A stretch of DNA of 64,000 bases from Nitrosomonas communis. Lineage in GTDB: Bacteria > Pseudomonadota > Gammaproteobacteria > Burkholderiales > Nitrosomonadaceae. The notes under the pieces are model-generated. The model was not told the DNA's origin and ran no database searches. It saw only the letters and a program-made list of their open reading frames with translations. Where the stretch lies: contig NZ_CP011451.1 of the NCBI RefSeq assembly GCF_001007935.1, positions 310,001-374,000 on the forward strand, read 5' to 3'. This document shows positions 58,736 to 64,000 of the stretch, piece by piece. The position numbers and the translations under genes are program-made. Every line of letters starts with the position of its first letter. Positions within the stretch are counted from its first letter, which is position 1.

Positions 58736-59158
58736 CTAATGACCGCGATTTCTAAGTTTTTGAATGGCAGTAAGTTGTGCTGCAGCTTCAATTAATTCAG
58801 CTTGTGCACGCGCATATTCAATCTCAGATATTTTATTCTTCATAGCTTCTTCAGCTCTTCGCTTTGCTTCTAAAGCTTTAGCCTCGTCAAGATCGTTACC
58901 ACGTATGGCAGTATCAGCTAGTATTGTTACCACGTCTGGTTGGACTTCTAACATACCACCTGATACATAAACTGCTTCTTCGTCTTTTAAAGGGGCCTTA
59001 ATTCTCACCATACCTGATCGAATGCGAGTAAGCATTGGCGTGTGATTAGGAAAAATGCCCACTTCGCCCATAAGTGCAGGTGCCGCAATAAACTCTGCGG
59101 GTCCAGAATATATTGATTCTTCAGCACTTACAATATCCAGATGAAATATTGTTCCCAT
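58736..59158 (-). CDS. atpC: ATP synthase F1 epsilon subunit
   Basis: The 140-residue subunit couples rotation and inhibits hydrolysis. It starts [35 protein letters not shown] and has [17 protein letters not shown] and [22 protein letters not shown]. The C-terminal helical hairpin is rich in Ala and Glu. It is the last gene of the atp operon, 27 bp after atpD. Confidence 0.97.
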   Translation of the reverse strand: MGTIFHLDIVSAEESIYSGPAEFIAAPALMGEVGIFPNHTPMLTRIRSGMVRIKAPLKDEEAVYVSGGMLEVQPDVVTILADTAIRGNDLDEAKALEAKRRAEEAMKNKISEIEYARAQAELIEAAAQLTAIQKLRNRGH

Positions 59159-59185
59159 TTGGTTTATATATTATATTTGCTTTAT

Positions 59186-60574
<1,389 letters not shown>

Positions 60575-60593
60575 CTAAAAACTAAAATATTGA

Positions 60594-61475
60594 TTAAACA
60601 GCGGCTGCACCGCCAACAATTTCAGATAATTCTTTTGTAATAGCCGCTTGACGAGACTTATTGTAAATCAAGGTCAATTCATTAATTAAATTACCTGCAT
60701 TATCTGAAGCAGCTTTCATAGCAACCATTCTAGCAGATTGCTCCGATGCCATATTTTCCGTAACGGCCTGATAGATTAATGCTTCAACATATCTAACCAT
60801 AATATCGTCTATTATTGGTTTCGCTTCAGGCTCGTATAAATAATCCCATAATTTCTTCTGCTCGGTATCCTGCTTCCCTGCACGCATGCGCTCGTCGGAT
60901 AATGGCAATAATTGCTCCATCGTGGGCTCTTGCTTCATCGTATTCACAAAGCGATTGTAAAAAAGATAAACCCTGTCAAAACGATCCGCTGTATATCCAT
61001 CAAGTACAATTTTTATAGCACCTATCAGTTTCTCGATATTTGCTATATCACCAAGACCTGTTATCTGCGAAATGATATTTGCTCCAATACGACTCATAAA
61101 GCCCAGGCCTTTGTTACCAATACAACAGACTTCGATTTGCTCGCCTTCAGTTTCCCATGTACGCATCTGATTAACAGCTTTACGCAGCACATTAGTATTT
61201 AGTCCGCCGCACAAACCTTTGTCTGAGGTCACTACAATAATACCAATACGTTTTACCGTATCACGTTGGATCAAAAAAGGATGCCGATATTCCGTACTCG
61301 CACGACTCATATGAGCAGCGACATTGCGGATCTTTTCGCCATACGGTCGTGCTTTTCTCATGCGCTCCTGAGCTTTACGCATTTTTGACGCAGCAACCAT
61401 TTCCATAGCACGAGTAATCTTCTGCGTATTCTTAACGCTTCGGATTTTATTGCGTATCTCCCTGCTTCCAGCCAT
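60594..61475 (-). CDS. atpG: ATP synthase F1 gamma subunit
   Basis: The central rotor shaft, 293 residues. It begins [20 protein letters not shown] and ends in the conserved [20 protein letters not shown]...[21 protein letters not shown]. It starts 3 bp after the atpA stop. Confidence 0.98.
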   Translation of the reverse strand: MAGSREIRNKIRSVKNTQKITRAMEMVAASKMRKAQERMRKARPYGEKIRNVAAHMSRASTEYRHPFLIQRDTVKRIGIIVVTSDKGLCGGLNTNVLRKAVNQMRTWETEGEQIEVCCIGNKGLGFMSRIGANIISQITGLGDIANIEKLIGAIKIVLDGYTADRFDRVYLFYNRFVNTMKQEPTMEQLLPLSDERMRAGKQDTEQKKLWDYLYEPEAKPIIDDIMVRYVEALIYQAVTENMASEQSARMVAMKAASDNAGNLINELTLIYNKSRQAAITKELSEIVGGAAAV

Positions 61476-61478
61476 CAG

Positions 61479-63020
61479 TTAATATGTCCCAGTTTTTTTA
61501 AATTCTTCGATTGCTGCGGATAACGCCTGCTCAGTCGCATCATCCAGATTTTTGGTTGTTTCAATCTTATCCATAATTTCAGCATGCTGATTACGCATAT
61601 AGCTCCTCAAAGCTGCTTCAAATGCTAAACCTCGCTTGACTTCAACATCATCAAGGTATCCCTTATTCAACGCAAAAAGCGTCAATGCCATCTCTGACAC
61701 ACTCAAGGTAGCAAACTGCGACTGCTTCATCAGCTCGGTTGCCATTTTTCCGCGCTCAAGTTGCTTACGTGTTGCTTCATCCAGATCCGATGCAAACTGT
61801 GCAAAAGCAGCAAGTTCACGATATTGTGCTAATGCTAATCGTATACCACCACCTAGTTTTTTAATTACTTTTGTTTGTGCCGCCCCGCCGACGCGCGATA
61901 CAGAAATACCGGCATTAATAGCAGGACGAATTCCAGCATTAAATAGATCTGTTTCTAGAAATATCTGCCCATCAGTAATGGAGATAACATTGGTGGGCAC
62001 AAATGCAGTCACGTCACCTGCTTGCGTTTCAATTATTGGTAACGCTGTTAACGATCCTGTTTTTCCCTTAACCGCTCCCTTTGTATATTTTTCGACATAA
62101 TCAGCACTTACCCTTGCTGCACGTTCCAACAAGCGAGAATGTAGATAAAACACGTCTCCTGGATAAGCTTCCCGACCGGGAGGTCGACGGAGCAATAACG
62201 ATATTTGACGATATGCCCAAGCCTGTTTAGTCAAATCATCATATACGATAAGCGCATCTTGCCCTCTATCTCTAAAATATTCGCCCATCGTGCAACCTGA
62301 ATAGGGTGCTATAAATTGCATCGCGGCGGATTCAGAAGCTGATGCTACAACGACAATGGTATATTCCATTGCGCCATGCTCCTCAAGTTTACGCACAACG
62401 TTCGCAATTGATGAAGCTTTTTGCCCAATTGCCACATAGATACAGATCATATTCTCACCTTTCTGATTAATGATTGCATCTATTGCTACAGCCGTTTTCC
62501 CGGTCTGGCGATCCCCAATGATCAATTCGCGCTGGCCTCGGCCAACTGGCACCATGGAGTCAACAGCCTTAAGCCCAGTTTGAACTGGTTGATCAACAGA
62601 TTGTCGCCAAATAACGCCTGGTGCAATTTTCTCTATAGGCTCTGTTCCCTTAGCTGCGATAGGTCCTTTTCCATCTATGGGTTGTCCTAATGCGTTAACT
62701 ACCCGTCCTAACAAACCTTCACCAACTGGTACTTCTAATATCCGTCCTGTACATTTGACAGTATCGCCTTCAGTGAGGTGTTCATAAGCACCCAGAATAA
62801 CCGCACCGACTGAATCTCTTTCTAAATTCAATGCCAAACCAAAGGTATTGCCGGGAAACTCAAGCATTTCCCCTTGCATCACATCTGAAAGTCCGTGAAT
62901 TCGAACAATGCCATCAGTTAATGATACGATGGTGCCTTGAGTACGAACCTCAGTCGATATAGAAAGTCCTTCAATCCTACTTTTAATCAGCTCACTAATT
63001 TCTGATGGGTTTAACTGCAT
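61479..63020 (-). CDS. atpA: ATP synthase F1 alpha subunit
   Basis: The non-catalytic nucleotide-binding subunit, 513 residues. It begins [19 protein letters not shown], has Walker A GDRQTGKT (~169-176) and [17 protein letters not shown]. The alpha-specific [22 protein letters not shown] and [12 protein letters not shown] blocks are present. It lies 11 bp after atpH. Confidence 0.98.
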   Translation of the reverse strand: MQLNPSEISELIKSRIEGLSISTEVRTQGTIVSLTDGIVRIHGLSDVMQGEMLEFPGNTFGLALNLERDSVGAVILGAYEHLTEGDTVKCTGRILEVPVGEGLLGRVVNALGQPIDGKGPIAAKGTEPIEKIAPGVIWRQSVDQPVQTGLKAVDSMVPVGRGQRELIIGDRQTGKTAVAIDAIINQKGENMICIYVAIGQKASSIANVVRKLEEHGAMEYTIVVVASASESAAMQFIAPYSGCTMGEYFRDRGQDALIVYDDLTKQAWAYRQISLLLRRPPGREAYPGDVFYLHSRLLERAARVSADYVEKYTKGAVKGKTGSLTALPIIETQAGDVTAFVPTNVISITDGQIFLETDLFNAGIRPAINAGISVSRVGGAAQTKVIKKLGGGIRLALAQYRELAAFAQFASDLDEATRKQLERGKMATELMKQSQFATLSVSEMALTLFALNKGYLDDVEVKRGLAFEAALRSYMRNQHAEIMDKIETTKNLDDATEQALSAAIEEFKKTGTY

Positions 63021-63031
63021 TTTAATAACTC

Positions 63032-63568
63032 CTAGCTTTTGAGGGCAACAGACATGGTCTCGAGTTTACCGCGTACGGAGCTATCAATAACTTCATCGCC
63101 AATTACTATCTTTACTCCGCCTATTAACTCTGGATCTATGTTTACTTTTGCTTTAATTTTACATTTAAATTTATTTTCAAGCACCGACACTAATTTCTCT
63201 AGTTGGCTATCTGAAATAGCGTACGCAGAAATAATATTTGCCTCCAGTATTTCTTCAAACTGAGCTTTTAATTGTTCATACAGAGCACTCAATTGAGGGA
63301 GCACATCTAATCGATTATTTTCAATCAATAAATTAACTAAATTTCTTCCATCACTATCGAGCTTATTTTCACAAACCTCCAAAATTATTTCAGCTAACTT
63401 GTTGGCTGGTACGCCTGGATCTGAAATAAGAGTTCGTATTTGCTCTATCGTTGTCACCTCTGTAAGCGCATTGAGCATATCCGACCAAGACGATAATGCA
63501 TTCTTTTCCTTTGCTAATTTAAATACGGCCTCAGCATAAGGTCTAGCAATTGTTATTTCCTCAGCCAT
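63032..63568 (-). CDS. atpH: ATP synthase F1 delta subunit
   Basis: The peripheral-stalk subunit, 178 residues. It opens [21 protein letters not shown] and ends with the conserved [28 protein letters not shown]. Its start overlaps the atpF stop by one base. Confidence 0.96.
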   Translation of the reverse strand: MAEEITIARPYAEAVFKLAKEKNALSSWSDMLNALTEVTTIEQIRTLISDPGVPANKLAEIILEVCENKLDSDGRNLVNLLIENNRLDVLPQLSALYEQLKAQFEEILEANIISAYAISDSQLEKLVSVLENKFKCKIKAKVNIDPELIGGVKIVIGDEVIDSSVRGKLETMSVALKS

Positions 63569-64000
63569 TACTTTAACTCTTCTTGAATTGATGCAAGCAG
63601 ATCAGCATGGACTTTGGCATTCACCTCACGCCGCAATATTTTCGTTGCCCCTGCTAATGCTAAATTGGCAATTTGCTGGCGTAAAGCTTCTTTTGCTCCA
63701 AATATTTCATGCTCAATTTCAGCTTTAGCGGCTGTCAATATCCGCTCTCCTTCGATCCTTGCATTATCCTTGGCTTCTTCAACAATCTCCGCTGCTCGCT
63801 TCTCAGCTTGTGTAATAATTTCTGTGGCGCGCTGCTTAGCTTCTTTTAACGCTTCCGAAGATCTTTGACTTGCAAGCTCCAGCTCTTTTTTACCACGCTC
63901 GCCAGCAGCTAAACCATCGGCAATTTGCTTTTGACGCTCTTCAATTGCACGCAACAAAGGTGGCCAGACAAATTTGACCGTAAACCATACGAATATCGAA
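63568..64000 (-). CDS. atpF: ATP synthase Fo b subunit, 5' end beyond the window
   Basis: The membrane-anchored stator stalk. The minus strand stays open to base 64000 and encodes [20 protein letters not shown] at the window edge, the end of the membrane anchor, followed by the long coiled-coil [21 protein letters not shown]. About the first 10-15 residues are missing. Confidence 0.96.
   Translation of the reverse strand, partial: SIFVWFTVKFVWPPLLRAIEERQKQIADGLAAGERGKKELELASQRSSEALKEAKQRATEIITQAEKRAAEIVEEAKDNARIEGERILTAAKAEIEHEIFGAKEALRQQIANLALAGATKILRREVNAKVHADLLASIQEELK

Overview
The window reads as chromosome of an AT-rich betaproteobacterium. Gene content and protein sequences (tol-pal next to queC/queE, ruvCAB with yebC, glmU-glmS, an atp operon) fit the Nitrosomonadaceae, with a Nitrosomonas-like ammonia oxidiser most likely. 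That placement is an inference; no 16S gene or ammonia-oxidation gene is present.

Layout. (1) 1-16323 is conserved housekeeping: start of a GatB/YqeY gene, rpsU, tsaD, plsY, folB, queC, queE, the tol-pal operon (ybgC-tolQ-tolR-tolA-tolB-pal-cpoB), ruvC-ruvA-ruvB, yebC, and glmU-glmS. (2) 16471-25323 holds two diverged copies of a two-gene unit. Each unit has a secreted Agd3-like polysaccharide deacetylase followed by a small charged secreted protein, behind sigma-54-type promoters with a recurring 17-bp upstream element. A secreted GH114 (Ega3-like) glycosidase gene lies between the copies. (3) 25903-35033 is pelD-pelE-pelF-pelG-pelA on the minus strand, plus a frameshifted duplicate of the PelA hydrolase domain. 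(4) 35050-38100 is a nest of decayed mobile DNA: an IS30 remnant and an ORF-less group II intron that carries an ISAzo13-like IS. (5) 38149-47988 is a minus-strand set resembling the E. coli N4-receptor glycan system: DUF2334 protein, wecB, nfrB-like, nfrA-like and a DUF4434 protein. (6) 48407-50273 holds IS3, IS630 and IS982 remnants. (7) 50299-57051 completes the Pel system with pelC, a possible small membrane ORF, pelB and galE. (8) 57463-58430 is another IS630 remnant. (9) 58736-64000 is the F1Fo ATP synthase operon, atpF(partial)-atpH-atpA-atpG-atpD-atpC.

How it works together (inference). The central 40 kb looks like a compound exopolysaccharide island. GlmS and GlmU next door make UDP-GlcNAc. 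GalE carries the Cys gatekeeper typical of epimerases that accept N-acetylated sugars, so it can plausibly supply UDP-GalNAc to PelF. WecB would turn the same precursor into UDP-ManNAc for the NfrB-like synthase. Both synthases have a visible c-di-GMP input: an RxxD site in PelD and a duplicated MshEN motif in the NfrB-like protein. Four predicted secreted deacetylases (PelA, two Agd3-like, one DUF2334) and a GH114 enzyme would tailor the polymers. The pairing of bacterial Pel genes with relatives of the fungal galactosaminogalactan enzymes Agd3 and Ega3, in an apparent sigma-54 regulon, is the most interesting feature.
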